From contig CM055819.1 in NCBI GenBank assembly GCA_029582265.1, positions 9,918,135 to 9,982,134 on the forward strand: a stretch of 64,000 bases of DNA. The letters are read 5' to 3'. Shown here piece by piece: positions 1-11,653 of the stretch (positions within the stretch are counted from its first letter, which is position 1; every line of letters starts with the position of its first letter). The position numbers and the translations under genes are program-made. The stretch comes from Zoroaster sp. YZ-2022. Its lineage: Eukaryota; Echinodermata; Asteroidea; Forcipulatida; Zoroasteridae. The notes beneath the pieces are model-generated. The model saw only the letters and a program-made list of their open reading frames with translations, ran no database searches and was not told the origin of the DNA.

Positions 1-706
1 TATGAACGTTTTCCCAATTTGTGAGGCTTCTCTTAGCCACCATACATTGTATATGTGAAATTTGTTCCCCGCGTACACAATGTGAAAAAAAAAATTATTG
101 TTAAGAAATAATAAAGTTGTAAAAAAAAAAAACTATATCCTTGATGAAATGTTGTCACCCTGATCCTTACGCAATGGTAGTTTTAAAATCTTTAAGGACA
201 AACCGGAATGTCATCTTTTGTACTGAGATATTTTGGAGATATGACAGCCCAGAAAATTTGGTTCAAGTTATGCTGTTATAGGAAAGCCTTTCTAATTATT
301 TACAGCTATCTCAATGTCTTGAACAATTTAATCATACTAATGACCACAGTCCCCCTCACAAACCTCATGCCCCACCCTCACCCCGACCTAAGCCCCTGCC
401 CCCATTGACAAATCTTTGTACAGTAAACCGATGCACACATACATGCATTTCTGGAGCCCAGTTTAACCCTTCCCCACCCTGAATCTGTGCTTTCACCCAT
501 CCAATGTCAGCAATTTCCTCATTTACTATAAATACGAAAGTATTGATCGGGTGCCTTCACATAAGAAACAAAACATGCTATATATTTAGCTTGTTTCTAA
601 AATGTATTATTAAAGCATTATTAAGCTGCCCCAGTTGTACTGATGTCAAATTAAAAACGGGTTTCATAAGCATCCAGCAGTGAGCCATGGCTCGCCTTTT
701 CTATTT
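1..706. other. Intergenic, no gene recognised
   Basis: AT-rich sequence with poly-A runs near positions 88 and 121 and a pyrimidine-rich CCCCACCC stretch around 345-405. No coding exon with plausible splice sites and no structured RNA could be supported on either strand. Confidence 0.5.
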
Positions 707-2870
707 TATGTATAAGAGAGCGAGTCTGAATATAAGAGTGAGAGATTTACAATGGTTTTATTCTCGCTATGATAACACTGATTTTTGTTTAAGTATAAGA
801 GAGCGAGTCTGAATATATGGGTGTGAGTTTTACAATGGTTTTATTCTCGCTATGATGAGACTGATTTTAGTTAAGTATATGGAGGAAGAAACTTCCTCCA
901 TGGTATAAGAGAGAGTCTGAATATAAGGGTGCGAGATTTACAATGGTTTTATTCTCGCTATGATGAGACTGATTTTGTTTAAGTATAAGAGAGCGAGTCT
1001 GAATATAAGGGTGCCGAGATTTACAATGCCTTTATTCTCGCTATGATAAGACTGATTTTTTGTTTAAGTATAAGAGAGCTTAGTCTGAATATAAGGGTGC
1101 AGATTTACAATGGTTTAATTCTCGCTATGATAAGACTGATTTTAGTTTAAGTATAAGAGAGCCAGTCTGAATATAAGGGTGTAGATTTACAATGGTTTTA
1201 TTCTCGCTATGATAAGACTGATGTTTGGTTATGTTTAAGAGAGCGAGTCTGAATATAAGGGTGCGAGATTTACAATGGTTTTATTCTCGCTATGATCAGA
1301 CTGATTTTAGTTTAAGTATAGAGAGCGAGTCTGAATTATAAGGGTGCGAGATTTACAATGCCTTTATTCTCGCTATGATAAGACTGATTTTTAGTTTAAG
1401 TATAAGAGAGCGAGTCTGAATATAAGGGTGCGAGATTTACAATGGCTTTATTCTCGCTATGATAAGACTGATTTTAGTTTAAGTATAAGAGAGCGAGTCT
1501 GAATATAAGGGTGCGAGATTTACAATGGTTTTATTCTCGCTATGATAAGACTGATTTTAGTTTAAGTATAAGAGAGCGAGTCTGAATATAAGGGTGCGAG
1601 ATTTACAATGGTATTAGTCTCGCTATGATAAGACTGATTTTTTGTTTAAGTATAAGAGAGCCAGTCTGAATATAAGGGTGCGAGATTTACAATGGTTTTA
1701 TTCTCGCTATGATAAGACTGATTTTTGTTTTGTTTTAAGTATAAGAGAGTGTATCTGAATATAAGGGTGAGATTTACAATGGTTTCATTCTCGCTATGAT
1801 AAGACTGTTTTAGTTTAAGTAAGAGAAGCTGAGTCTGAATATAAGGGTAGATTTACAATGGTTTTATTCTCGCAGATCAGACTGATTTTTGTGTTTAAAG
1901 AGAGTGAGTCTGAAATATAAGGGTGCGAGATTTACAATGGTTTTATTCTCGCTATGATAAGACTGATTTTTGTTTGTTTTAAGTATAAGAGATGAGTCTG
2001 AATATAAAGTAGATTTACAATGGTTTTTATTCTCGCTATGATAAGACTGGATTTTGTTTTGTTTTAAGTATAAGAGAGCCGAGTCTGAATATAAGGTTGT
2101 AGATTTACAATGGTTTTATTCTCGCTATGATAAGACTGGTTTTAGTTTAAGTATAAGAGAGCGAGTCTGAATTATAAGGGTGCGTGAGATTTACAATGGT
2201 TTTATTCTCGCTATGATGAGACTGATTTTGTGTTTTAAGTATAAGAGAGCGAGTCTGAATTATAAAGTGAGATTTACAATGGTTTTATTCTCGCTATGAT
2301 GAGACTGATTTTTTTAAGTATAAGAGAGCGAGTCTGAATTATAAGGTGCAGATTTACAATGGTTTCATTCTCGCTATGACTAAGACTGATTTTTGTGTTT
2401 TAAGTATAAGAGAGCGAGTCTCATTATAAGGGTGCGAGATTTACGTACAATGGTTTCATTCTCGCTATAACGAAACTGATTTTTTTGTTTAAGTATAAAA
2501 GAGCGAGTCTGAATATAAGGGTGCGAGATTTACAATGGTTTTATTCTCGCTATGATAAGACTGATTTTTTGGGGGGTTTTAAGTATAAGAAGAGAGCGAG
2601 TCTGAATAATTATAAGGGTGCGAGATTACAATGGTTTTTATTGTCGCTGTGACTAAGACTGATTTTTTTTTTTAGTTTATAAGAGAGCGAGTCTGAAATA
2701 TAAGGAAGTAGATTTACAATGGCTTCATTCTCACTATGACGAAACAGTCGATTTTTGGTTTAACTAGAGAGCGAGTCTAAATATAAGGGTGCGAGATTTA
2801 CAATGGTTTTATTCTCGCTATGATAAGACTGATTTTAGTTTAAGTATAAGAGAGCGAGTCTGAATATAAA
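707..2870. repeat. Minisatellite array, ~83-bp unit, about 25 copies
   Basis: The unit begins AGTATAAGAGAGCGAGTCTG, continues through GCGAGATTTACAATGG and TTATTCTCGCTATGATAAG, and ends in CTGATTTTAGTTTA. About 25 copies of the TTCTCGCTATGA core can be counted, with small indels, plus a partial copy at the right end. GCGAG and AGTCT in the left half are complementary to CTCGC and AGACT in the right half, so each unit can fold into a weak hairpin. A 27-bp palindromic insert (GGAGGAAGAAACTTCCTCC core) sits in one unit at about 880-902. There is no coding potential. Confidence 0.95.
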
Positions 2871-5060
2871 CCATAAAAATCATGCCAAACAAATAACACT
2901 GCATCATTAACGGCAATAAGGGCAAATCTTTTATTTTGGTTTGATATATTGCTTGTCTCTGCCCCACAGAAAAATACGAACTATTCTATGCCACTGACTG
3001 TTCTAGTTCTTCACTGGTGGAGCCAATTATCACCTTTCCTTAGCCAGCAGAGTGTTAATTGTCTTCACAACGGGTCTACAAGCTTCTGCAGTACCACCAT
3101 ACATATTCATGATATCCTGGTATTGGATTTTCAGGTGTAGTCTGATTGGACAATGCGTGTGTTATCGCCTCAGCAGCTTCATTCAGCACTGCTTCCATAC
3201 GCCAGCGTATGGAAACTGTGCACAATACTTAATGACACTTTTTATCGAAGCCGTCCGACTAATGCAACCTGCCACAGCGATCGCCTCAGTTCTGCCCGTG
3301 ATTCTGCAGGCCCTCCATTGAGGTGAAGTTGGTGAAATTTGCGTTACACTCACAAACTTCTTTGCAAGGGAACCTTGTTTCTGACGATCTTCCTCCATGG
3401 GCACAGCAAAGCTTGGGTTGTGATTTCCTTTTAGGGCACTAATAGAACGGGTCCACCTCAAATGGATAAATCTCTCGGACTCTTTTTACTTGGAAGTTTT
3501 TTTTTCTGCCACTTTGGAGAGCCCCTTGCTCAATACCAGTTTAATCTCAACTTTCCAAATCCTCCAAAATCGTTGCTAAAGTGAAGGATTTTGGAGGATT
3601 CAGGTTATTAGGCATGTTTGTTGTAGTGATTGCTCCATGCATGCAAATGGGCCTAGGTAGTTAGGGTTAATGTTGTGTTTAAGAAATTTGTGGATTTGGG
3701 TGGTGCATTCCTTTCTGCCTGTTTGATTATTATTGCTAATAGTAATTTATATCTTTATCTCGGCCATGGTATGTTTTTGAACAAATGGGCGTATCTGGTC
3801 CTTCACCTCACCCCAGTTTAAATGGTCCGGCAATCAATATACACTATGTTCTAGATACAATGATGTTCATACCTTTCTCCCGGTGGTACGAGTACTTTCT
3901 GGAAAAACGTCCTGAATCGCAGAGCTTACAATTTTTCCTGTGCCTTTAATTGTTTTTAGAAGAACAAGTCAACAGATGAACGTTTGAGCATATTTAATAC
4001 CTGGTAGTTCAATTGAAAAACCACCCCAAGACCACTGGACTTGTCCAGTCATGAGTTTCCTGGTCCCCGAGCCCTCGTCTAATGGTTTTGTGTGTTGGGC
4101 ACACTTTTTGGGAAAGCTTAATTGCCACTGCCTCAGGTTCAAATGAAATTAGCCTGTAAGTAAATAATTTAAGTAATCTAGTGTTTATTATGTTTTACAT
4201 AAAGTTCTAATCCACACTTTGTAAACACTCAGTGCAGTTTATGAATGATAATTGGTATGTGTGTCAGCAAGCGTGTTGAATAAATGCAGTGGTTTAACTG
4301 TGCCAAAAGTCACAATGTTATATTTTCTCGTGGCACCCTCACTGTCGGAACGACTTTCAATACTCTTTTGACGCTGAGCCCCACCACCTCCAGCGCATGT
4401 TTTTGCGTATTAGAAAAATAGGTTATCTTTATCTTTAAACTACACATATCTGACAATTTTAATGCATCTTAGTGGGGCTTAATGTTTCTGGAGATGGACA
4501 ACTTACAATAATTATTTGGTAAATGTGGAAAGTTGTTGGGACAGTCTAGAAGCAAATTTATGCGGTATTGTCACGATGAACAGGGTATGGAATCAGAGAG
4601 GCATACTTTTTGAAGAGAACAAAACATAAACTAGGGTTCTACCTAAATGCCAGTTAAAATCATAAAAATCAAGTACTTAAATCCTAGTTATTTTCACTTT
4701 ATTTTTACAAATCGCATTATCACATAATTTAATATGAAAAGTTTTTTATCAAAAAGGAAAAACCTTCTCAAGTGAAATAGTAAATATATACCATCTAGTA
4801 GTGCGCTGATCATGTTGCTTTAATAATCATTGCTGAAAGGATACAGTGAGAGGACCAGTAGGAAAGTATAAGCCTTCAACTGTTGGGTGATTTTGGTTGA
4901 AAACAAGAAATGTGACTACTGGGTTTTACCAAAGATCGCCCAAGCCTATTCTTCCCTCACCAATATTTAGAATAAGTTTTAAGAAAAAACATGAGATTGA
5001 AAGTGATCCGACTAATTGTATGCCATTGTTAGTTCTTTTAATATAAGAAAAGTCACCACA
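2871..5060. other. Intergenic; no supported gene
   Basis: This AT-rich stretch holds one reading frame on the minus strand at 3183-3461 (92 residues, basic, several Cys) that matches no family I recognise. It is flanked by stops and may be a decayed transposon fragment. A 42-bp hairpin lies at 3559-3600. Nothing else is supported. Confidence 0.4.
3559..3600. repeat. Hairpin with AATCCTCCAAAATC arms
   Basis: Arms AATCCTCCAAAATC and GATTTTGGAGGATT are perfectly complementary around a 15-nt loop containing GCTAAAGTGAA. A second copy with the loop in the reverse orientation lies at 47128-47170, so this is a small dispersed palindromic repeat. Confidence 0.7.
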
Positions 5061-5710
5061 AATCGATATAATATCATCCCACCTTCCTCTCCTCCCCTGT
5101 TCATAATGGTTGGGCAATGAAAATGTTTTGTCTTCTTTTGCATTACAGGTTGTAGCGTTTATTTGAGTCAGTTGATAATGGAGCAAATCACAGAAGATTA
5201 AGAACATGATTATCCCTAGTCAAACAAAATACAGTGGTGAGTGATATTTAAAAAAAAAAAATTTAATACATATTTCCAGTTTTCACCTGACTTTTCTTTT
5301 GTAACATTAAATGTATATCTTGATTAATGTAGAAAGTACAAGCATAGCTCGATGGTAGAGGTTGACATTAGCGGTTTTCCATTGTAGGTGCACTGAATTG
5401 TATGAATTTCAGCATGTGAGGTGCCTTTTACAAAGCAGGGAAAGATTAATGTCACTTCAAATTGTAAAAGTAAGCCTCACTGTTTGAATAAATTGATTTT
5501 TTATATAAACCGCCCAAATCTATTTTGGCATTAATATTTTGAATGTCTAAGAAAAAGAGATTTAAATGTATGCAACTGTTCCATTCTTAGAAATTGCACA
5601 TCGATATAATATCACCACCTTCCTCCTATGTTTCATTACAGATACGCAGTGGTTGATAAGGCACAAATGAAACGATTCTCCCTAGTCAGGCGATAGTGGT
5701 GAGTGATATA
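5061..5710 (+). repeat. Duplicated exon-like cassette (two copies, ~540 bp apart)
   Basis: Copy A (5061-5247) and copy B (5601-5710) both start with TCGATATAATATCA, run through CACCTTCCTC, reach a good splice acceptor (GCATTACAG at 5149; TTTCATTACAG at 5641), and end at CCCTAGTCA followed by AGTG then the donor GTGAGTGATAT. The segments between acceptor and donor would be about 87 nt (5150-5236) and 57 nt (5642-5698). Both contain stop codons in the frames I could follow, so if they are exons they are probably non-coding or untranslated. What is seen is the duplication and the retained splice-like signals; exon status is inference. Confidence 0.45.
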
Positions 5711-6452
5711 TTTTTTAATCTTTCTTTTGAAGGAAGGTAGAATTGTAGAGAGCATGGAATTCAGGCCCCCTTTATTTTGCATGGAATTCAGGCCCCCTTT
5801 TAATGTTTAGACCACCTTTACTCATTTGGTATAAACCTACCACTCATCTTGTATCCACCTCTTAAGATAAATGGAACCTTCCCGTGATACTAATGAGTAG
5901 TTGCCACATCAGCAAGGACCCTTTTGTACTAGAAGAAGTTGGTTCATTGTTCTGCCAGCAATGACCCTTTTGCAACACAATAAAGTGTTTCTTCCGAAAG
6001 TTATACAAATATGATTGCAACTACTTATTATTTATTTACAGGTATGTTGGTTTTATTTCTTTCCATTATTGCTAGCTTACATGTGTATATGTTTATAACT
6101 TTGCCATTCTGCTGTTTTCTTGATATTTTAAAAACTTTTAGTAAAGGAAATAGTTTTAGCTTTTCAAGAATAGACTGGTTTGATTTTGAGAAAATATGAC
6201 TGCATGAGGCATTTTTGAGGAAAAGCAAACAAATAGGCTATTCTGAAAGGGAATTTTATGCTGAATACGAATATCTTGTTTGTGTTTCTCAAAATTGCCT
6301 AATTAGGTCATTAATTAAGGCCAAAGGTCATTAAGTGTAAATTCCATGTTTTCTGCCAAAAATGATTTATTTTACCTTCTAATACAATGGGTAAATATTA
6401 TAGCAATTACTTCCTTATACTAAATCACGAGGAATAAAAAAAATCAAAAATT
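5711..6452. other. Intergenic, no gene recognised
   Basis: A short direct repeat (CATGGAATTCAGGCCCCCTTT, twice near 5755-5800) is the only structure noted. Otherwise it is AT-rich unique-looking sequence up to the assembly gap. Confidence 0.4.
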
Positions 6453-6952
6453 NNNNNNNNNNNNNNNNNNNNNNNNNNNNNNNNNNNNNNNNNNNNNNNN
6501 NNNNNNNNNNNNNNNNNNNNNNNNNNNNNNNNNNNNNNNNNNNNNNNNNNNNNNNNNNNNNNNNNNNNNNNNNNNNNNNNNNNNNNNNNNNNNNNNNNNN
6601 NNNNNNNNNNNNNNNNNNNNNNNNNNNNNNNNNNNNNNNNNNNNNNNNNNNNNNNNNNNNNNNNNNNNNNNNNNNNNNNNNNNNNNNNNNNNNNNNNNNN
6701 NNNNNNNNNNNNNNNNNNNNNNNNNNNNNNNNNNNNNNNNNNNNNNNNNNNNNNNNNNNNNNNNNNNNNNNNNNNNNNNNNNNNNNNNNNNNNNNNNNNN
6801 NNNNNNNNNNNNNNNNNNNNNNNNNNNNNNNNNNNNNNNNNNNNNNNNNNNNNNNNNNNNNNNNNNNNNNNNNNNNNNNNNNNNNNNNNNNNNNNNNNNN
6901 NNNNNNNNNNNNNNNNNNNNNNNNNNNNNNNNNNNNNNNNNNNNNNNNNNNN
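6453..6952. other. Assembly gap, exactly 500 N
   Basis: Positions 6453-6952 are all N. The round length suggests a scaffold placeholder, so the true distance is unknown. The gap ends about 65 bp before a SINE head, so a repeat may have caused the assembly break. Confidence 0.99.
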
Positions 6953-7017
6953 AATAATGATCATTATTGCGTTGGGTTATTTTTTCCCTTTACTTTTTCC
7001 ATTAGGTGCTGCCTTAT

Positions 7018-7283
7018 GGAGTGTCATGGCCGAGCGGTCTAGCGCACCAAACTCAAGTTCTGGTGTTGCCAGCAGCAGGGTGTGAGTTCGAGCCCCGGTC
7101 ATGACACTTGTGTCCTTGAGCAAGGTACTTAACCATAATTGCTTCGTCCTTCGGATGGGACGTAAAGCCGTTGGTCCCGTGTGTTGTGTAATGCACGTAA
7201 AAGAATGCGCCTTGAGCACCACTTAGTTGGTGGATACGTGCGCTATATAAGTCCACACATTATTATTATTATTATTATTATTA
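7018..7283 (+). mobile_element. tRNA-Leu-derived SINE with (ATT)n tail
   Basis: The head reads like tRNA-Leu(CAA): A box TGGCCGAGCGGTCT, anticodon arm CTCAAGTTCTGG, a variable arm, and B box GTTCGAGCCCC. The body carries CTTGTGTCCTTGAGCAAG. The tail carries GCGCCTTGAGCACC, GTGCGCTATATAAG and then ATT repeats. Same subfamily as the copy at 37971-38345. It abuts the truncated LINE at its 3' side, where a possible ORF2 start (minus strand, 7317) is cut off. Confidence 0.9.
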
Positions 7284-7285
7284 TG

Positions 7286-9060
7286 ATTTGATGAACTGGA
7301 TGCCCCAGTTTCCATGGCCATTTCTCTTTGTTTAGGTTTTGATTGTGAACTCTTTCTTTGTGTATCTTGTTTTATAGGTCTGTTTGGTGATTGTGATGTA
7401 TTACGTGACTTACTGATGTTTTGGGTTTTTTCTCTAGGTTTTTTATCTTCAGTTCTATGGGTATGTGTTCAGCCAGAGATTGAATTGCCGTTTTTTTCTT
7501 TCCTTCATTTCTAGTACTTTCCCATATTTGCAAAGCTCCAATTATTAATTCTATTAATGACTGATTTATCAAGTATTGTGGGTTAGGTTCTGTTTGGCAT
7601 CCAACCGCTTCCTCTGTTTGGGTGGATGCCTCCTTTCGGTTGACAGCTGTGGGTTTATTTTGCGTAGATTCTGGATTTTGTTGGGTTTGCATATTTATCC
7701 ATGCTGGTTTTGGTTTTGGTTTTGGGTTAGGTGTGTCCGTATATTTATCTGTTTGAATTGTGATGTTAGTTCGAACCGTCTTTGCTGCTTCCGCATATGA
7801 AATATTATAGGTAACTCTGAATTCCTGGATTTTCTTTTCTTCCTTGTAGGAGTTACACCCAGCATAGGCAGAGGAGTGATTCCCACCACACCTGCTACAC
7901 CTGACTTGCTCTTTTTGAGTGCACTCGTCGTATGTGTGAAAACCACTACATCTGACACACCTCGTCTTGCTTCGGCAATTGTTTGCTGTGTGGCCTAGTC
8001 GTTGACAATTGAAACAACGTATTACTGGTGGAATGTACGGTTTTACAGTAAATGATTCATAACCCAGTTGGATGTGTGTAGGCATATGAGGGGTATTAAA
8101 TGTGAGACATACCGATGAAGTTTTCCCTGTGTGTCCGTTTCTTTTATACATGAGTCTGCGCACATTCTGTAACCCCAAATCTTTTACACTCGTTTTGTAT
8201 TTCTTTATCTGGAATTTCTGATGGAATTCCTGAAATGACGCCTTTGCTTTGTGTTTCTGATTTAGCGTATTCAGTGACCACGTCCCATTGTCCTAATTGA
8301 CTGATTCCTTTTAGTTTGTGTGCTTGAGCTGAAGTATAGCATCTGATACTAATACCTCCTTGGTTGGTTTTAGAAACATTTTTTATGTAATCTTGTCCCA
8401 TTGAGTTAAGAGCTTTAGCTATTTTTATTGGATTAATTTGTGCAAGTTTTACATCTGGGGAGTTTATTATTACTATAGTAGGGTTTACTTGTGGTTCATA
8501 TGTGCTAAGGTTTCTTCTTTTCTGTTGTCTTACATCACTATCAGAGTCACTAGAGGAGCTACTTTTGTTTTGAAATGATTTTGTTCGCTTTCGAGAAATC
8601 TTTGTTGTATATTCTATATCTTCTTCATCATCTTCTTCTTGTGCCTGGCTTATTAGTCTATCTAGAGTAGATCTTGGTTGGTTACTTATTTGTCTGTTTC
8701 TTTTCCGGTTAGATAGTTGTTCTTGAGATAAACTATCCCATGTCATATCATCCTCAGATTCGTCGGACATATTTAGTCCAACGAAGTCCGAGGTCCCCTA
8801 TGCTATGAAAAAACTAGACCGAAGATTTGAAAATGCAAAAGAAAATTTACCTTAATGGGTTGTTTATGAGTAATATAATTTGAAAAGAAAGGAGTAGGTC
8901 TCACCTCTTCTTTTGCCTAAAAAGGAAAAGATTTTAAACTGTTAGGAATACCAAGATTGCCGCTCGCAAAAGCACGTCTCATCTCATTCGCGTCTCGAAG
9001 CGTTCTCTGCTTGGTAGTGGCGGAAGGTCACCGGGACTAGGCCTACATCATTACTGCACT
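7286..9060 (-). mobile_element. Jockey-type non-LTR retrotransposon, 5' portion
   Basis: Minus-strand element with a possible 5' UTR (about 8771-9060), ORF1 (8770-7372) and a short stretch that could begin ORF2 at 7317 but runs straight into the SINE tail. Reverse transcriptase is missing, so this copy ends where the SINE and gap begin. The 5' boundary is estimated from loss of recognisable element features and is not precise. Confidence 0.7.
7372..8770 (-). pseudogene. LINE ORF1 (gag-like, three zinc knuckles), frameshifted
   Basis: Retrotransposon nucleic-acid-binding protein of the Jockey/I type, which packages element RNA. The start is the ATG at 8770. The first ~200 residues are Ser-, Asp- and Lys-rich, followed by a region like the RRM-like ORF1 core. 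One frameshift near 8160, at a GGGG run, moves the frame. Downstream are three zinc knuckles in order: CX2CX4HX4C (CFNCQRLGHTANNC), CX2CX3HX4C and CX2CX3HX6C, then a basic, Gln- and Thr-rich tail ending at 7372. This knuckle trio followed by a Lys-Glu segment is typical of Jockey-clade ORF1. Because of the frameshift this copy should not make full-length ORF1, unless the shift is an assembly error. Confidence 0.85.
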
Positions 9061-9860
9061 AATTAGGGTTTCGGCCTGGTCGCCGAAACCCTATTGTTTT
9101 CGTTCAATTATTTTTTCTTCTTGTTTCCGCCAAAACCCCATAGCTTTAACACGTGAAAGTTGTCGATGGATGATGTCATACAAAACATGCACCATATGAA
9201 AGCCCGTGACGTGAATTAGTGCCTAAAACGAAATACGTCATCATAACGTCAGTAAATATCATGTTATTCACATTTTAGTGTGACGCTGCGGGGGTTAAGA
9301 CGTCTCGACCCTTGTGACGACTCGACAGGAACAACTAGGATTCACGACAGCACTCGAGCCTTGTGACAACTCGACCTACGCAAAACTCGACATACGAGTC
9401 ATACTTCGCATTTTCACATAAATACAAAACATGCAGCATGAAAGCTCGTAATGTGACTCAGTTTGTAGAACCAATTACCTCATCATTACGTCAGTAAATA
9501 TTATTTTATTAACATTTTAGTCTAATCTGCGGGACGTATAGATTGGCGAGAACGGAAAAGCCGACCTAAACAAATACTGAAATAGTGTGACCCTGCGGGG
9601 GTTTAAGACTCGACCTTGTGAAAACTCGACCTAAACAAAACTCGACACACGAGCTGTCATATATTAGCACTTGGCATTTTCGCATAAAAACAAAACATGC
9701 ACCATATGAAAGCCCATAATGTCATGGGCGGATCCAGAACATTTTTAGGGGGGGCTGAGAATCAAAAACAATTATTTTTCAGTACTACAAAAATTACAAT
9801 GAAATAATCAAAGGGAGAGGGGAAAAAAGCACACTGTGGGAATGGGAGTGCGTTCTCCCA

Positions 9861-9875
9861 TCCTCTCTCTCTCAC

Positions 9876-9928
<53 letters not shown>
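9861..9928. repeat. (CT)n microsatellite
   Basis: Nearly pure CT dinucleotide run of about 65 bp inside the outer MITE. Confidence 0.95.
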
Positions 9929-9929
<1 letters not shown>

Positions 9930-9968
9930 TTGAATTTTTTTTTTAACGATTTAAGGGGGGGCTACAGC

Positions 9969-10914
9969 CAGTGGCGCACCCAAGGGGGGGCTTGGGGGGC
10001 TCGAGTCCCCCCCCAAGGGCCCGCTGATGTTTTTTTTTTTTTTAAAGAAGGAGCCAGGAAAGAGAGCAAAATCTGAGCCCAAGTCTTGTCTACAGAGGAG
10101 TTCGGCAAGGAGTATAGGGCAGTGATACAAGGGATGGGGACTCAGGAGACTCAAGCTCCCCTCCAAAAGTTTTCCATTTATTCCACTCACTATTATATTT
10201 TACGGCGTTGCGTATGCATGTGCATGTAAGCTTGAAGGGCCACCAGTATATATAACAAGCATTTTTACACATTCTCTCCCCCCCCCCCTGCCATGGTGCA
10301 CCCTGATCAGGGAGCAGCTTTACTTAATTTTATTTTCATTTTCTGTTGTCCGTTTCTCTTGTTGAGGTCGTTGACTGTCGTTGAGGTTACTCGTAAAATT
10401 TAAACACGCCCGCATTATAATCAACTCCTTTCCAGTTTGTACACAATGGCCCAGGATTGGGTTTTAATTTACAAAGATTATGTGACACTCTTTTAGCAAA
10501 CACCGATTGGATAATATTGGGATTTGGTTTTGCCGCCAAATTCGTGTTTGAAAAAATTTAGCTCCGCCGGAATGATCACAAACTTTACGTCCACGCAATG
10601 AAAGTATTTAACTATAGAAATCTTGCAGACGAAACAAGCTCAAGTTCTTTACATCAAGAGGAGGAAATTATATGGAAGGTAAAACCCTACGAGTCCGAAT
10701 CATGCCATAATGTCTTCTTTTTATGACTAGAAACCACCAGGAAACATTTAACATGTGCCGTAGGTTCACTGACGAGCACGACTAGGGACATGGCTGCAGC
10801 CACGCCAGCGGTTATGGTTTGGGTCAGCCATGTCTCTCCCCATTATTGGATTTCAAATAAAAATATTTTGAGCCCCCCCCCCCCCACCCCAATCAAATCC
10901 TGGGTGCGCCACTG
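9969..10914. mobile_element. Inner hAT-type element, 946 bp, 8-bp TSD
   Basis: Perfect 14-bp terminal inverted repeats CAGTGGCGCACCCA and TGGGTGCGCCACTG are flanked by a perfect 8-bp target-site duplication GCTACAGC (9961-9968 and 10915-10922). CAGNGGCG termini with an 8-bp duplication are characteristic of hAT. Subterminal G- and C-runs are present. No transposase ORF is visible, so it is non-autonomous. Confidence 0.92.
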
Positions 10915-11235
10915 GCTACAGCCCCCCTGGATCCGCCAATGAATGTGACTTAGTTTCTAAAACCAATTACGTCATCATTACGTCAATAAATATTATTTCA
11001 TTAACATTTTAGTCTAATCTGCGAAGATTATGATGTAGTCAATATAAACTTCGAAATGTTATTGCTCGAATTTACCAACATGGCTATAATGAGGTACCGT
11101 CCTTTCTCACCCTTTATCACGATAGCAATAACAAATAGTGCACGCTCTGTTGTCATTCAGCTCTTGTCCGGTGGTGGTTTTGCAGAAAGGGAAATTTCCA
11201 TAGGGATTTTACACGTTGGCACGGTTAAGCGACGC

Positions 11236-11653
11236 ATGCCAGTCAACTAGCCCCCTGTTTTTAAGTCTTACTTAGTCCCCTGTTGATACAAACTCGCCCC
11301 TCACAAAGTCGCCCCCAACAATCTCGCCCCGGCAATCTCGCCCCCAACAAACTCGCCCCGTAATTTTTTGACGCACCTCACGCTAGTGAGGGAGTAAATA
11401 AACATTATTATAAAGGCAGGATGTACGGGGACAAAACTATTTTAATTAATTATTAGGTGCTATTGAGACTGATTTAGTACAAGTAAGACTGAGTAAATCA
11501 AACACAGGGCCTATACAAATAACTTCAATGGGCGTTTTATTTAACAAAAATAAATATTACATGAAATAATTCAACAGGGGCGAGTTTGTATCAACACTGA
11601 TGAGGGGCCGAGTTTGTAAGGGGCGAGTTTGCCAGGGGCGAGTTGACTGGCAT
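11236..11653. mobile_element. MITE with ATGCCAGTCAACT ends and CTCGCCCC repeats
   Basis: Inverted termini ATGCCAGTCAACT and AGTTGACTGGCAT. Both subterminal regions carry reiterated AACTCGCCCC motifs, in opposite orientation at the two ends. The core contains CATTATTATAAAGGCA. A partial relative with the same motifs and core lies at 29752-29975. Length 418 bp, no ORF. Confidence 0.85.

Larger units (their letters stand above)
9723..10941. mobile_element. Outer TIR element (CATKGGCGGATCCAG) with nested insertion
   Basis: Termini CATGGGCGGATCCAG and CTGGATCCGCCAATG are inverted repeats, flanked by the 5-bp direct repeat AATGT (9718-9722 and 10942-10946). The parallel repeat copy at 9430-9545 shows the uninterrupted AATGTGACT site. 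A second element (9969-10914) is inserted inside, leaving about 270 bp of this one. No transposase is encoded, so it is a MITE-like element. Confidence 0.8.
9180..11035. repeat. Diverged tandem repeat array, ~280-bp unit, three copies
   Basis: Three copies share CAAAACATGCACCATATGAA, then AAAGC(C)CGTAATGTGAC, TACGTCATCATTACGTCA, CATTTTAGTCTAATCTGCG and a block of ACTCGACCTTGTGA motifs. Copies start near 9182, 9430 and 9690. The third copy is split by a nested transposon pair (9723-10941) and resumes at 10942. There is no coding content. Confidence 0.75.

Noticed and set aside
133..240. C/D-box snoRNA-like arrangement (TGATGAAA ... CTGA with ATATC/GATAT ends)
   Set aside because: The base before the C box is not a purine and the terminal stem is offset from the boxes. 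No host intron or target complementarity can be shown.
707..2870. Hammerhead ribozyme in the minisatellite (CTGAT..., CGAAAC in some units)
   Set aside because: The required CTGATGA plus GAAA core with cleavage triplet is not assembled in any unit I read; CGAAAC occurs only in a few diverged copies.
707..2870. CRISPR array
   Set aside because: Whole ~83-bp units repeat head to tail without unique spacers, and the DNA is eukaryotic.
7018..7110. Functional tRNA-Leu gene
   Set aside because: The head is followed by a SINE body and (ATT)n tail, and four related copies are present; it is a retroposed head, not a tRNA gene.
7053..7222. Protein-coding frames on the minus strand over the SINE
   Set aside because: They are translations of the tRNA-derived SINE; equivalent frames recur in every SINE copy (18.7, 29.5, 37.4, 38.1 kb).
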